64,000 bases of DNA from Salminus brasiliensis (Eukaryota > Chordata > Actinopteri > Characiformes > Bryconidae), in assembly GCF_030463535.1 (NCBI RefSeq), contig NC_132879.1:35388425-35452424 (forward strand), given 5' to 3'. Below the pieces are notes generated by a model. It saw only the letters and a program-made list of their open reading frames with translations, had not been told where the DNA came from and searched no databases. Positions 24,101 to 37,720 of the stretch are shown piece after piece (the stretch's first letter is position 1; each line of letters opens with the position of its first letter). The position numbers and the translations under genes were made by a program.

Positions 24101-27100
24101 ACATGTACATGTACATGTATCCTCTGTCTACTAACATCTAAGACTTATTACCACAGTAGTATTATAAATTCCCATCTGTCTCAGTCCTTATTAGAGGTCT
24201 GCACGAGTAATAAAAACAACCTGTAGAGACCTCACCGGTACAGCAAACAGCTACAGTCTGATGCAAAACATTGGGCACCGCTGGGCGAATTATCTGTTTT
24301 ACTCATTTGATTATTGGGTGTGAACAAGGTTGCGTTCTTCGCAGTGAACATACTACTTCTGCATGTTCTAATTCTCATTACTGTTTAGTATCTTAATATA
24401 ACATATCACAAAAAAGTATTTAATGTGTTGTGTGCAAATGTTATGGAGATATATTATTCATTCACATATCCAAATCATTGAATTCAGGTGTTCCAATCAA
24501 TTCCATGGCCACAGGTGTGTGAAATCAAGCACCTAGGCATGCAGACTGCTTTTACAAACATTTGTAAAAGAATGGGAAAGTGAAAGTGAAAACGATTGGG
24601 AATGACAGCAACTCAGACAAACAGTGGTAGGTCACGTAAAATGACAGAGCGGGCTCAGCGGATTCTGAGGCGCATAGTGCGCAGAGGTTGCCAACTTTCT
24701 GCAGAGTCAATCGCTACAGACTTCCAAACTTGATGTGGCCTTCAGATTAGCTTAAGAACAGTGCGTAGAGATCTTCGTGGAATGGGTTTCCATGTCCGAG
24801 CAACTGCATCCAAGCCTTACATCACCAAGCACAATGCAAAGCGTCGGATGCAGTGGTATAAAATAGGTCTGGAGACGTGTTCTCTGAAGTGATGAATCAC
24901 GCTTCTCCTTCTGGCAATCTGATGAACGGAGTCTGGGCTTGTCTGACTGCATTGTGCCAAGTGTATAGTTTGGTGGAGGGGGGATTATGGTGTGGGGCCC
25001 CTTAGTTTTCCCTTAGTTCCAGTGAAAGGAACTCTTAATGCTTTTGGTCAAATTCGTACTTTCAACTTTGTGGGAACAGTTTGGGGATGGCACCTTCCTG
25101 TTCCAACACCACTGCGCTTTTTTTCATTTCCCCTCAATATGTCAAATTCAGACAAGCCAAAGCCCAAGCCTGACCTGAGTCTTATGTACAGGAAAGATCC
25201 CATCCCGGGCCCATACTGAAACCTTGTGTTTGGTTGCAATGGGCTTGCATTGGGATAGCAGATATGAGATATATTAGAAATGTTAAAATGTAATAAACCT
25301 GTCACCATAATAATTTTTGCACAATGTTGTCTCAGAAAAAAGTGTGATGAACATGAGAAATTAGACTATTTTATGCCACTGATACACTGATTAATATAAT
25401 AGCAAAATAAAGCAATTACACCCTTTTAAAGAGAAATTAGCCTTTAATTCATTTTTTTGGCAATGGCAATTTGCAGTTTTAACCAATTTGTTTTTATATA
25501 TTAAAAAAAAGGGGGCCAGTTACAGCAGCTATTGCCTATGCTGACTAACATCACACTAGGAGTTCTGTGAGATTGTCCTTAGATAGACAACTAGGTGACC
25601 TGAGATAGCAAGGCCAATTGTGCTCTCTCTGACCATGGCAGCATCACCTGCGATTCAAGCCAGCAGTCCTCGAATAGTATGTCTGCCTAAGTCGATAATG
25701 CAGTTGTCGTGACCATGTAATATTAAGTTGTAAGTTAGTAATTTAGTAAGTTGATAACCTGTGATGTTCTGTGTTTGTTTTTGTTTTTGCTTTTTTGCCT
25801 CTCTCAGGCTCTCCTCTGGTGGTATCTCTGATTGGAGCACTGCTGAGAGAGTTTCCTGACCGCTGGGGCTACTACCTGCGGCAGCTGCAGAAGAAGCAAT
25901 TCCAGCGCATACGCAAGTCTTCCTCTTACGACTATGAGGCTCTGGATCAGGCCATGGACGCCAGTCTCCAGGTCTTGAATGACGAGCACCGGGAGCTCTA
26001 CAAAGACCTGAGTGTTCTGGAGAAAGATGTTAAAGTGCCTGCCAAGGTCAAGCAGTGAAGTGAAATCTATTCCGCTCTGTTCATTATCCCACTTATTCTG
26101 TTCTTCTCTTTAGAGGGGATCTTTTTTTAGCTAAAAGAACAATGTCACCCTCCGTCCTGAGAAGCAGCGAGGAGTGAAAGACATTACTTGCTGTTGAGAA
26201 GCACGTTGTAACCCCTATTTATTATTATCGTCAAGTAATAAAAAGATTAGGCTTCCTTTGTCAGGTCTTTATCTACAGTTCAGAAGTTTGCAATCAGTGA
26301 TTTGAAAAGGATAAAACCAAGTTTACTGCTGATAATGGATGTTCAGCTGTATGTGTGTATGTGATTTTGTTTGCTTGTGTCTGTGCGTAGGTTCTGTCTG
26401 TGCTGTGGGATTTGGAGCTGGAGGAGGTGGAGGATGTCCTGCAGGAGTTTGTGAATAAGTCTCTGCTGTTTCGGGACTGTAATCAGCGGCCGTATCTGTA
26501 CTACCTCCACGACCTACAGCTCGATTTTCTCACTGAGCAAAACCGCAGTCAGTTAGCAGTGAGTGTCCTGCACATACTCATATATACTCCTATGCAATTA
26601 AGTAGTTATTGGTGTTGATAATTGTTATCTGGTAACTACTATCAAACTAATATGTAGGTTTAACAAGCAGAATTCACACAGTGCTTTGGGCTTTATGTTG
26701 TCAGTCATTCACAGTACTTCATAATGCAGCATGAAACTCACTCTTCAAAAAAGGATTCTTCAAAGGTCCTTCACTAGAGAACCCTCTGGATGCTTAAACA
26801 GCATTGGTGGAATACCTTTTATAGATAGTTCTACAAAGACTGGTAAATAAATAAAAGGTTCTGTTTAGCACCAAAAAGGGGTCCCACTATCCTTATGAGT
26901 TAAGGAGCTCTTTTTCAGAACTATATACAGTCAGTTTTGCTTAAGTATGTGTTTTAGGAAAGAAATAATAAAAACCTATGGTTATAATTGATCATTTTGA
27001 CAAGTCCATTTTGGACAGCAAAGCTATTACTGGTTAATTAAGACCAGTTTAAATTTGAGGTCATACAGTATTACCATTTCAAGCACTTTTTAAAAAGGTT

Positions 27101-30100
27101 TTTTGTAGCTTCAGTGGTTCAGTGTTTCTATATAGAACACTGTCAACTCAAAGAACCATTCAGAAAAACTTTTGTTGTTGGTTCTTTATAGAAAAAAGAG
27201 TTCTGTATAGCATTTGAAAGGATTTCTCTCTCTCTTTATGAGCCAAAGAATCATTTTTCAGGAATGAAATAATGCTATTATGCTAACTATTGCTGTAATA
27301 AATATATTAATAATGTTGATTCATTGACAGTAAGTTAAGCCAGTTAATTTGAAACCAACTTAAAATGAATATGGATTAGTAATACTTAAAGGTTTCTTTT
27401 AATTGGCGGAAAACTTTTGTTGATGGTTCTTTATAGAACGTCTAAAAAAATAGTTTTGTATAGCATTTTTAGCAGTATTCCACTATTTTTATAAATTACA
27501 TACCCATTTCCAGTACTATATAGAACCCTTTTTTGCATAGAGTGTATTTTGCAGCAAATAATTGATTCAAGTAATACATTATTTTAACTTAGTTTTTATT
27601 TATTGATGGTAAGTTAAGCCAGTTCATTTAAAACCAATATGAAATTGATATGGGTTCTTTCATAAAGACAACTGTTCTATATAGAACCTTGTCAACTCAA
27701 AGAACCTGACATGAAATGGTTCCTTGCCTGGTTAAAGGTTTCTTTGGATTGGTTGGAAACCTTTTGTTTAAACTTTTACAGTAAATCAGTTTTAGTTGAA
27801 TTGAGTTAATTTGTATTTACTCTCTTTAAAGTCAATTTAAAGGTTAAAGGTTACTTCAGATTGGTTGAAAACTGTTTTTTGATGGTTCCTTATGGAATGT
27901 TTTATTTAAGTGGTTCTATGTAGCACCAAGTTAAAGAGTCAAAGAGCTCTTTTTCAGTATTGCAATGTACTATAGTTTATCCTAAGCTTAAGTTCAGTGT
28001 CATATTGTTTTGCTGCTTCTGATGGGGATATGGCTCAGAGGCTTTCTATATTTGTGTGCAGTTGTCCTAAATTAGCATTAAACGCATCGATAGGGGAGCA
28101 GTTCAGAGTTCAGTTCAGTTCAGTTCAGTGTGAGAGAGAGCTGCCACAGGCACTCTGCTCTTGATTGTGTGGCCTGATGAGCAGCAGTTCAGTTGCCAGT
28201 TCAGAGATAACCCTACTTACTGTATACTCAAACAGCACTTCAACCTGTCTAATTTTAATGTATTTTGAACAGCATGGCATCTTTTCTCACAGCTGTAATG
28301 TGTCTCAGCTTGGTCTTAATGGCAGTCTCTGTTCTCTATGTTGTTGTCTTACAGGAGCTGCATAGTAAAGTGGTCCGTCAGTACCGGCAGGCATACACAG
28401 ATGGCCCACCCACTTCAGCAGATGTGGAGGGCTTATACTGGTACAGATTTCTTCCACATCACATGGCCCGAGCTGGTCTTTCCAAGGTAGCTTTTTTTCC
28501 ACATAATATTATGCCTGTAATATTATGAAATATTATTACGAAAACCAATGTTTTTATATAAATATTTTTTTAACAGTTTTTGTTAGACTGAACTCTACAT
28601 TTAACAGCAGAAACTGGTAGATAATAATATCAATTGTATTGAATAATATAATATAATTTGCATTTGTTTGTTTTTTTATTTATTTGTTTTTGTTTTTTAT
28701 CTTACTAACAAACTAAATTAGTTTGTTGTGTTATAACGAGTTATTCTCAGGCTAAAAGAATATATTTTGTATGTTTTGTGTTCAAATTCACTACTTAAGC
28801 CTGTACCGCTGGGATGCAGTTGTGTTTCACAGTGGCACAGCTGTCTAAGGTTTATGTCTTTGGGATATTTCCAAAAAAAGGTTGCTAGACGATGCATGAT
28901 AGCTGGGTACCCGACGTTTTCCTTTGAATGCGTTGTTTCCCCGGCGGCAGTTCTATAAGAGGCGGTGGCTGTTTACACATGTGTCAGAGGGGACATGCGT
29001 CAGCCCTCACCCTCCCAGTGTTAGAAGTATTACATGTGATATGGGGGAGTGTACAAACGAGTGGGTTGGGTAATTACCTGTATCGGCCAGCTGATGCGAT
29101 CGGCCAACCAGTGAGGTGGTCGGGTCATAACTCTCAGCTTCATGTTCTTGTTCTTTTCTAAAAGCATGATGAATAAGGTAATTTAAACAGCTAGAAAGTT
29201 TTATAGCTGATGAACACTGATTAATTTAATTTATGTATTTATTTATTTGTTTGTTTTTTAGTATCTGACTGAAAAGTTAACTGTTTCTCTCTCCGAATCC
29301 CTCCCTGTCCTCCACTTAGGAGCTGTACTCTTTAATGTTTTCCCTGGACTGGGTGAAAAACAAGGCTCAGATAATGGGATCTGCCCACCTAATCAATGAC
29401 TATGTGGAACATGGTGCAGTTCTGGACCAAGAGGTATTTCATATCCCACTGTGATTGTTCTTTATATAGCACTGCTCCCTTACTTATACAGTACATCCAT
29501 ATGTATCAGTTGACAGGTGTCATGAGCAACCTGGATGCATAACTTTACTTAAGTGTATGTGGCTTACCCTTTGATAAGATTCCTTTTTTGTCGCTTGGGG
29601 GATTTTTTTTCTTGGGCTATACATGGCTACATTTTGCTGCAATATTTCTTACATACTCAGATTAGCCATAACATTAATGCCACTAATAGGTGAAGTGGGA
29701 AAACTTAATCTTCATCAACAGTGGCATCTGGCTAGGGGTGTGATATATTAGGCAGCGAACAGATAGTTCTTGAAGGTGATGTGTTAAACAAATGGGCTAG
29801 CATGGCTAGATGACGGGGTCAATATGAACACCAAGGTATTTGTAAGAACAAACCTGTTTAATAGGGATGTTGTGGATAATCAAAGGACAGCAGCCGCGTA
29901 GAACTCTGGGGTTGAATACCATCTCCTTTGTTTTACTTGCATGTAAAAGAAGGTGATTAAGCATCACTGAACAAAGATTGCTGTGTCATCAAGAAAATTC
30001 AGTGTATAATGGCCAGGATGTCGGCTCACACACTCATTTGTGTATGAAGCAAAAAGAATAGGTGAGCTCACACAACCCAGGGGAGGACCTGTACTGATGG

Positions 30101-33100
30101 ATTTAGAGTCTGTAGTGCTTTTGGACTTTACGTACTGGATACGATCGATCAAAGAGGAGAAATACCATTTAATGATAAAAGGATTAATGCTCATCTGTTC
30201 CATTGTGCCCAATTATAAGTGGGGCAAAGAGCTATTAAAAGCTGAACTAAAATCAATAAAAGCTGTCGTGAATAAGCTTTGTGCTCTTCTAGATGCTTAA
30301 GAACCAAATGGGTAGTGGTATTAATTGCATCTGGTGTTTCCTGTCCTTGTTTAAAGCAAATTGAAATGGATCCAACAAAGGCTCTACATCAGTTTTGAGC
30401 ATAGACATTACATACACGACATGGACAAAAGTTTTGGGACACACTTCTCAATCATTAAATTCATTCATTCAGTCGCATTGCCACAGGAGTATAAAATCAA
30501 GCACTTAGCCATGCAGTCTGCCTTCACATATACTAGTGAAATAATGGATCGTTCTAAAGAGCTTACTAAATTCCAGCATGGTACTGTAAGCAGTTTGTAA
30601 ATGTGTATTGTAATGTAGTGTATTTAGGCACATGTGAATTATGATGTGATTGGATTGTAAACATTTATGAATGAGAACTGATAGGATGGGTCTTTATAAT
30701 ACAGATGGGTAATGACCCCAACCATTGTAAAAGGCCAAGAAATGTAATGTTCTTAAATTTAAATGTTTTTTCCTCCTAGATATTTCACAGTCAGCCGAGT
30801 GGCATTATTAAAAACGGGAAGTGTTTAGGAACCACAGCACCTCAGGCACAAATTGTCAGACCAACACTCTGCTGACTCCATATTAATGCCTATAGGTTTA
30901 AAATGGGATGTCATTGAAGCTTCTGTGGGTGTAATGCGTATGCTGTCCCTATACTTTTGTCTGAGTAGTGTATTTCTCTAAACATTGAACATTCATCACA
31001 ATGAACGGTAAAGCAAAATGTCTGTAGTCATTACAAACAACTGGACATAATTTTTTCCAGAGTGGGAACAGTACAGTGACTGCTAACAAATAGGGCACTA
31101 ATAAAGCACAATAACTCACCTTTAGTGTTTGCTCTATCCTGGAGATTCCCAACTTCTCATGACCTACAAGCAACACGTTCATTTAAAATGCAAATTAATC
31201 TGTGTAGCTTTTCCAATTTCACTTGGTTATATAATTATGCAAATCAGTAAACACCAAAAACATCCAGACCCCTCTCGTTGTATACATTTGATCATAATGG
31301 CTGATTTCCATAAAGGCATTTCCCCCTTTTTTAAAAAACGGAAAATATCAACATAACTGACTGTGTGGGCTTTGTCAGTCCAGTTTTACATTATTACAAC
31401 AGTAATGTGTCAAATTTACAATTAGGCTTTGCTAAATGTATTTATATTCTAACAAATATTTACTTTTGTAGTTTTTTTTGCGAAAGATGACCAACAGCCC
31501 CCTAGCAGGACCACCATGGCCCATTGGGACCACAGCTCCCAGGCTGAAAACTATTCCTATATAACCATTCATACATGCCATTGGTCTGGGGGAATCCAGA
31601 ACTTGTATCTAACACAGATTGATATATTGATGCTGTAAATTATTCAAAAACATAGTATTGGCAGTTACAAATTAATAACATATATTTTGTCATTTTTAAT
31701 ATATATTTTCCAAAACCCACACAAAACCCATTTTATGTGTTATCTGTGATGTTATGTAATATTCTGTAGCTGTAGCATTACATCCCTTAGCCTCATTGGA
31801 TTGACAAAAATCACGATTGTGTGTCTTTCTTTCTTGTAAGTCCTGACTGCTAGCATAGCCCTTAATGTAAAGGCTAATAAATACAGAATAAATTAGCTAA
31901 ACAGCCCGTCCTAAAGTTCTTGTAGTTTTTCAGAAGTTCTGCAGTTCTGATGCATCAGAAGTGAGTTTTAGTTGGTCTTGAGTTTTTAAACTTACTCTTG
32001 ACTTTTTTAATCCTGTTCTTGACTTTAACTCTCTTCTCTGTCCACTCCTCTCTCCAGAACAGCGAGGTGAGGCTGCAGTTTCAGGAGTTTCTGTCACTAA
32101 ATGGTCATCAGCTGGAACAGAGGCCATTCCCTGATGTGGTTCAGCTGGCTCTGTCTCAGCCCCACTTCTCAGAGGTGTACAGACAGGCATTGCAGAAGGC
32201 GAAAGAGAGGGCTAGCAAAGGGCAGCTCTACCTGGACTGGGTGTATGTCATCTGTGCTCTTTCTGGCATGTTCTGTTTGAGATAGAGATAGCACTAGATA
32301 TCATTGTGTATATGTGTCCGCAGAGCTGGAATAGCTCTTGGAGGCATTTGTTACAATTTGGGGATACTTTACATATACGGTGTAACTGTATAGATCTTGT
32401 TACTGATTTATTTTCTACTGATGTGTTAATAGTTATTCCATTCACCATTATTTATTCAATGCATTTTAATAGATAATTGATCATGTAATAATGAAATGGA
32501 ATAAAACTGTGGTCAAATTTAATAGCTTGAATTATTTTCTAAAGAAATTATGAAATCGAATCTTCAGAATTATAGAACAGACCCTGATTCCTGTGGAATT
32601 GTAATGAATAAGCCTGGGTATGGACATACGTTATACGCTTATAGAACTGAATAGAATTGCCAACCTTATGAATGTCTGCATGCGTTCTGTAAACACTGTA
32701 TTTTGTGGTCTCAGGAACAGGAGCAATCTGGAGAGTCTGTCAAGGCTGGTGCTGCACCCTCATCAGAACTCCGTCTACTACGCCTGCTTTTCCAGAGACG
32801 GGAGCAAGATCGCCTCCTGTGGGGCCAGCAAAACACTGCGGGTGATGATTTGCTTGTGTTTTATGATATCTACACTTATCATACTGTCATCCTGAGATTA
32901 CTCTTCTACTCTTCTCTACTTTTCCCAAATCTTGTGTTGCTTCGTCACGTCTCGTCATCTTCTCTTGTCGTTTCCTATCCTGTTTCTTCTCGACTCTTCC
33001 CTACTGTTATTGTCTCTTTTCTTCTTATGTTGTTTTCTTTTATGTGCTCCTGTCTTCTGTTATCTTCTCTGCTATTCTGCTTCCATTCTCTTATCTTATC

Positions 33101-36100
33101 TCTTCTCGTCTCTTCTCTCATCTTCTTCTCTTCTTTATTGTCCTTTTCTTCTCTCATCTCCTTTTCTCTTTATCTCTTCTCTTCTCTCATATTCTTTTCT
33201 CTTCTCTTCTTTCTCTTCTTTATTATCCTTCTTGTGGCTCTTCTTTTTTTTGGCTCTTCTCTTTTCTTCTTTTCTCTCTCCATTTCTCTTCTCTTTTTTT
33301 TTCCTTATATCTTCTTTTCTTCTCTTCTCTTCTATTCTCTTCTCTACTATTCTTGGCTCTTCTCTTCCCTTTACAATTGTCTTTTCTTTTCTTGTGTTGT
33401 TTTCTCTCTTCTCCTCTCTACACTTTTCTTTTCTCTCTTTTATTCTTGTCTCTTCTCCTCTTCTCTCTTTTTGTTTTGTGTCGGTTTTCTTCCCATCTTG
33501 TCTGGTCTTGTCTTTCCTCATGTCATCTCTCTTATCCCACCTCGAGTTATCTCACTTCCTCCTTGCTCTCTCTCTGCCTTAGGTGTTTAAGAGTACCTCT
33601 GGAGAGAAGCTCCAGGAGATCCAGGCTCATGATGATGAGGTTCTGTGTTGTGCCTTCTCCCCTGATGACCGTCACATTGCAACCTGCTCCAGTGACAGGA
33701 AGGTTAAGGTCAGTCTAACCCCAAGGCTCTTCGTCTGTCTTTTTCTACCCTTCTATGTCTGTTCATGTCCTTTTTTTCATGCTCCATCTGTCTCTGTAAC
33801 CCATCTGTTTCTTTTTGTGAAACATTTCTTTTCTTCCTTCAGTGCTTCTAGACTATGTATTGCAACACATAGTAGTTTACACTTACACTTACACTAGTTT
33901 TACACTTACACTAATGTATGTGCCTGTGTGTGTCATGCAGGTGTGGAATGTAGAGAAGGGCACTCTGTTGCGAGTGTTCATGGATGAACATGAGGAGCAG
34001 ATCAACCACTGCCAGTTTACCAACACAAACCGACACGTCTTGCTGGCGACCTGCTCCAATGATAAATTCATGAACGCCAAGGTGAGAAACTGCATTGCAC
34101 CCAAAAACCCTACAGCAGGACTGGTGCTCTTGAAAGGGTTATAGGCCAGTATTCAGTCCATGGTTCTTGTTAAATCATCCACCTTGCATGCCAGAGAAAC
34201 GGGTCTATTTGTGTAGACCTCTGCGTGGTGCTGGGGACTGTGCACATTATGGCTCAGTGCTTGTCAGAAATAGTAGTAACTGACTTGGGGTCAAGGCCAA
34301 ACAAAACAAACTCCTGCATCTGTGATATCTGAAGAAATCTACAGTCCAAGAAAGAGACAGTCAGTGCCTGCCTCAGAAGAGCTAGGATAGAACCTGCCAT
34401 AGCTGTTTCCTGTCACAGGCAATCTCTGTGTACAAGGTAGTATAAACTGCTTCTAACTGACGGGCTTATGAAAGGCAAAGGTTGAAATATGCAGATTTTG
34501 TGGCTGAGGTGACGGAGCTTGGGTGGTTGGCAGGCATATATTAGACCAGTAAAGATGAGTAGTAGGGGTTGTGTAGCAAAGCCCATCACCATCACTGCTA
34601 GTTATGGTTTGGATTCAGAGGATACATGCTGAGGGCAGCCAGGAAAGAATTGTCAGAAGTTTTTAGAGGATTTAGTCAGTTGTGGTTGTGGATAAGAAGG
34701 GCTAAGGTAGGGTGGTGTATTGTAGGGTAGTGTATGACTGAAGGTGTAGTATGGTGGGGGATATACAGGCATACATAGTGTGTATGCTTCTGCTCACATG
34801 AACATTAAAGTGTAGTTGATAGTTGACCCAAAGAAGCCCTGACTGAGGGAATATCCAGGTACTGGTGATTAGAATAGAGGTGAAGGAAAATGCTTGGCCC
34901 TATGTGTCATTTTTCTTCCTTTCCTTCATTACTGTTCCATTTGTCAAGAAGTGTGCAAAAATCATTTGATATGTGCAAAGGCAGATGCCAGATGAAAACC
35001 AGTTTTCAAACATAGAACATTCTGTCTTACACATGGTAATGTATATTTTAAGGGATAGCATTATGGCTGTGATTTTGCATGCATGAGCCAAAAATCAGAT
35101 TCTGGTTCAGACTGGTTCAGATTATTTGATTATCCTTGTAACAATGGCACATGTTATGGTCTGGTATATATAGTCGGTTCTCATAGTTGAGGTACTAGAT
35201 GACTAGATTTGAGCATGTCTAAACATGGTAAGGCTTCTAGGGTGCTCTCTTTGAGCAGTAGTGAGTACCTATCAACAGTGCCAGGACTGGGGTTGCCAGG
35301 CCCATCGATGCATTAGCTCAAAGAAGACTATCCCATCTAGACCGAATCGTCAGAACTAGAGCTTGGAGCAATGGAAGATGGTCCAAAGAGGCCAGTTTTC
35401 TTTTATGTGGGCAACTTGTCTTGGTGCCAGAGACTGCAGGGCATCTTCAGAGAGTGAGCTGTTTTGGTGGCACAAAGAAGACAAACAGCATAATAGGCAT
35501 ATTTTGACTCATTGGTGAATGTTTTTAGTATTGATAATTTCTTCAGACCGAAACAGGTATGGTAAAGAGAAGTAATTTCAGAGATGGCTACATAGGTAAA
35601 ACACTTTTCAGCCAATAACTTTGCATTGTATAATTCTTTCCACAAAATACCTCGCCTTTCATAATGCAACCACCCTTGGCTCTAGAATTCCTGTATCTCT
35701 TCACCTGCAGCTCTGGAACCTGAACAAGAAGACCTCTCAGAACACCATGTTTGGACACCAGGAACCTGTCAACCACTGCTGCTTCTCTCCAGATGACACC
35801 TACATTGCCACCTCATCCAGTGATGGGACTATGAAGGTGTGTCTTTTTTTGGACACCTAGCTTTCTGTTGCTCTTCGTCCTTTCGATTTCATGTTTTAAT
35901 GCTGGCTCTATGTGTATCTTCAGCTTTTCGAAGTGCAGACTGCAAACGAGTGCAAGTCATTCGACATCAAAACTCTTTTTCCAGAGAATGATGACGATGA
36001 TGATGATACAAGCGTTATTGTGAAGTGCAGCACATGGTCAGCAGATGGCTCTCGGATCTTCTGTGCAGCGAAGAATACTGTTTTTGTAAGTGTTTGTTTA

Positions 36101-37655
36101 TACAAATGCCAACAAATGATCGACAGGTAGAGACTGCTACTTCTTATGGGGCGTATGTGCTCTGAAAGAAAAGGAAGTCATACCACAGTTATAATCCTGA
36201 TGTTTGTAAGTGGGACATGGGCACAATGTGAAGCTTAAAAAATAGAAGCACGATGTATGTTGAAAACAGTGTGCTGTCTCTGTGTAGAGCTTTGTTGTTT
36301 GCTATTGGAGTTTTTAGGTCCTTGATGTTCCCTCATATCGGTTGCCTATTATCATGTGGTGTTTTAGTGCTTAGAGTTCTTCTGAGCAGACTAGTGCACT
36401 GTAATTTTAAACTTTTACAATTTTAAACTGATTCTGTTTAAGGGCTGATGGTCATTGATACATTACAGTCTGAGTACTGTACTCAGGAGGTATTGGCACT
36501 CATAGAATGCCAGTCAGACAATCCCATTGAAAGGTACTAGTGAAGTATAACTGCAGTATAATCCGTCATAAACCATGAATATTAGAGCTATGCAGAAAAT
36601 AATGCTAGTTTGCAGATTCTGATGTGATTTTAATATGTTAGAACTTAGCAAAATGTACTTTAACATTAACCTCTGTATTAACAATACATACCGTATTTTA
36701 TTTGAAGCTTATAAAAGTCAAATTGACATTAATTTAACATGTCTGTGTTATAGTGACTCTTTCAGGGCTGTTTGCCTTTTCTAACAATTGACCTAACCTC
36801 TTTGTTTAGAATACGACTCATATTCACAATCACTTAGCTATCTAGAACTGATAGAAAGGCTAAGGTGACCTAAGAGTGGTCCTATGAGGCGGTGTGTTGT
36901 TCTTCACCCTCACTATTGTTGGGAGCATTGCATGCGATAGGGGGAGAATTCATTAATAAATGTATTTTTAAAAATAAATCAATCAATAAAAATTGGTCCC
37001 ACCCATGGAAATCAAAACATGGTTGGTTGATTTCCTGTCACTACCTAATTATGTTATTATGTTATGTAATTATGCCTTCAGTTGAGCTCCCTAACTGTTG
37101 GGAGAGGTCGCTTAGCTGTATCTACCTCGATTTCACAGAGGAAAGAGTTAACAGACAAGTAAAAATAGTACTGTAATACTTTCAGAGTTGAAATACAAGC
37201 ATAATAGATTTGAAAACAAGAAAATCAGACATGTATATTTGAATTTCCAGAAATGACCAGGTCTTCTTCTGCGAAGGCCTAGAAGGTCCTCAGGGTTCAG
37301 CATTGGTGTCATTACAGTGTCATTCTGCTATATAAACCGTTAACTGTTCAGGAAACGACATTCTCATTTGCCCTCATTTTGTGTGCGTGTGTACTAGATG
37401 TTTGACGTAGCAACACAGGACATGTTGCTGGAGATCCGAACCAGTCGCTTGAGTACAGTGCAATACTGTCAGGCTTGTCCGAACAGCCAGCTGCTAGCCC
37501 TAGCGCTGTCCCACTACACTGTAGAGGTAAGACAACTTGCAGCCTTCATACATTTCCTCTCCACAGCTGGGATCAATTCCACTTGAAATTGAGGGATGAT
37601 TTGATAAGTCTGTGCAGGAGTTAACAGTCCACCCTTCTCATGTACTCTCTCTCTC

Positions 37656-37720
<65 letters not shown>

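Noticed and set aside
32703..33718. Long plus-strand ORFs (295, 216 and 224 codons) rich in Leu, Ser and Phe
   Set aside because: They arise from the C/T-only intron 13, where stop codons are rare by composition; no domain or conserved start.
35205..35410. Possible Tc1-type fragment in intron 15
   Set aside because: A few phrases look like transposase codons (QWK..., SFLL) but order and spacing are too poor to support a call.
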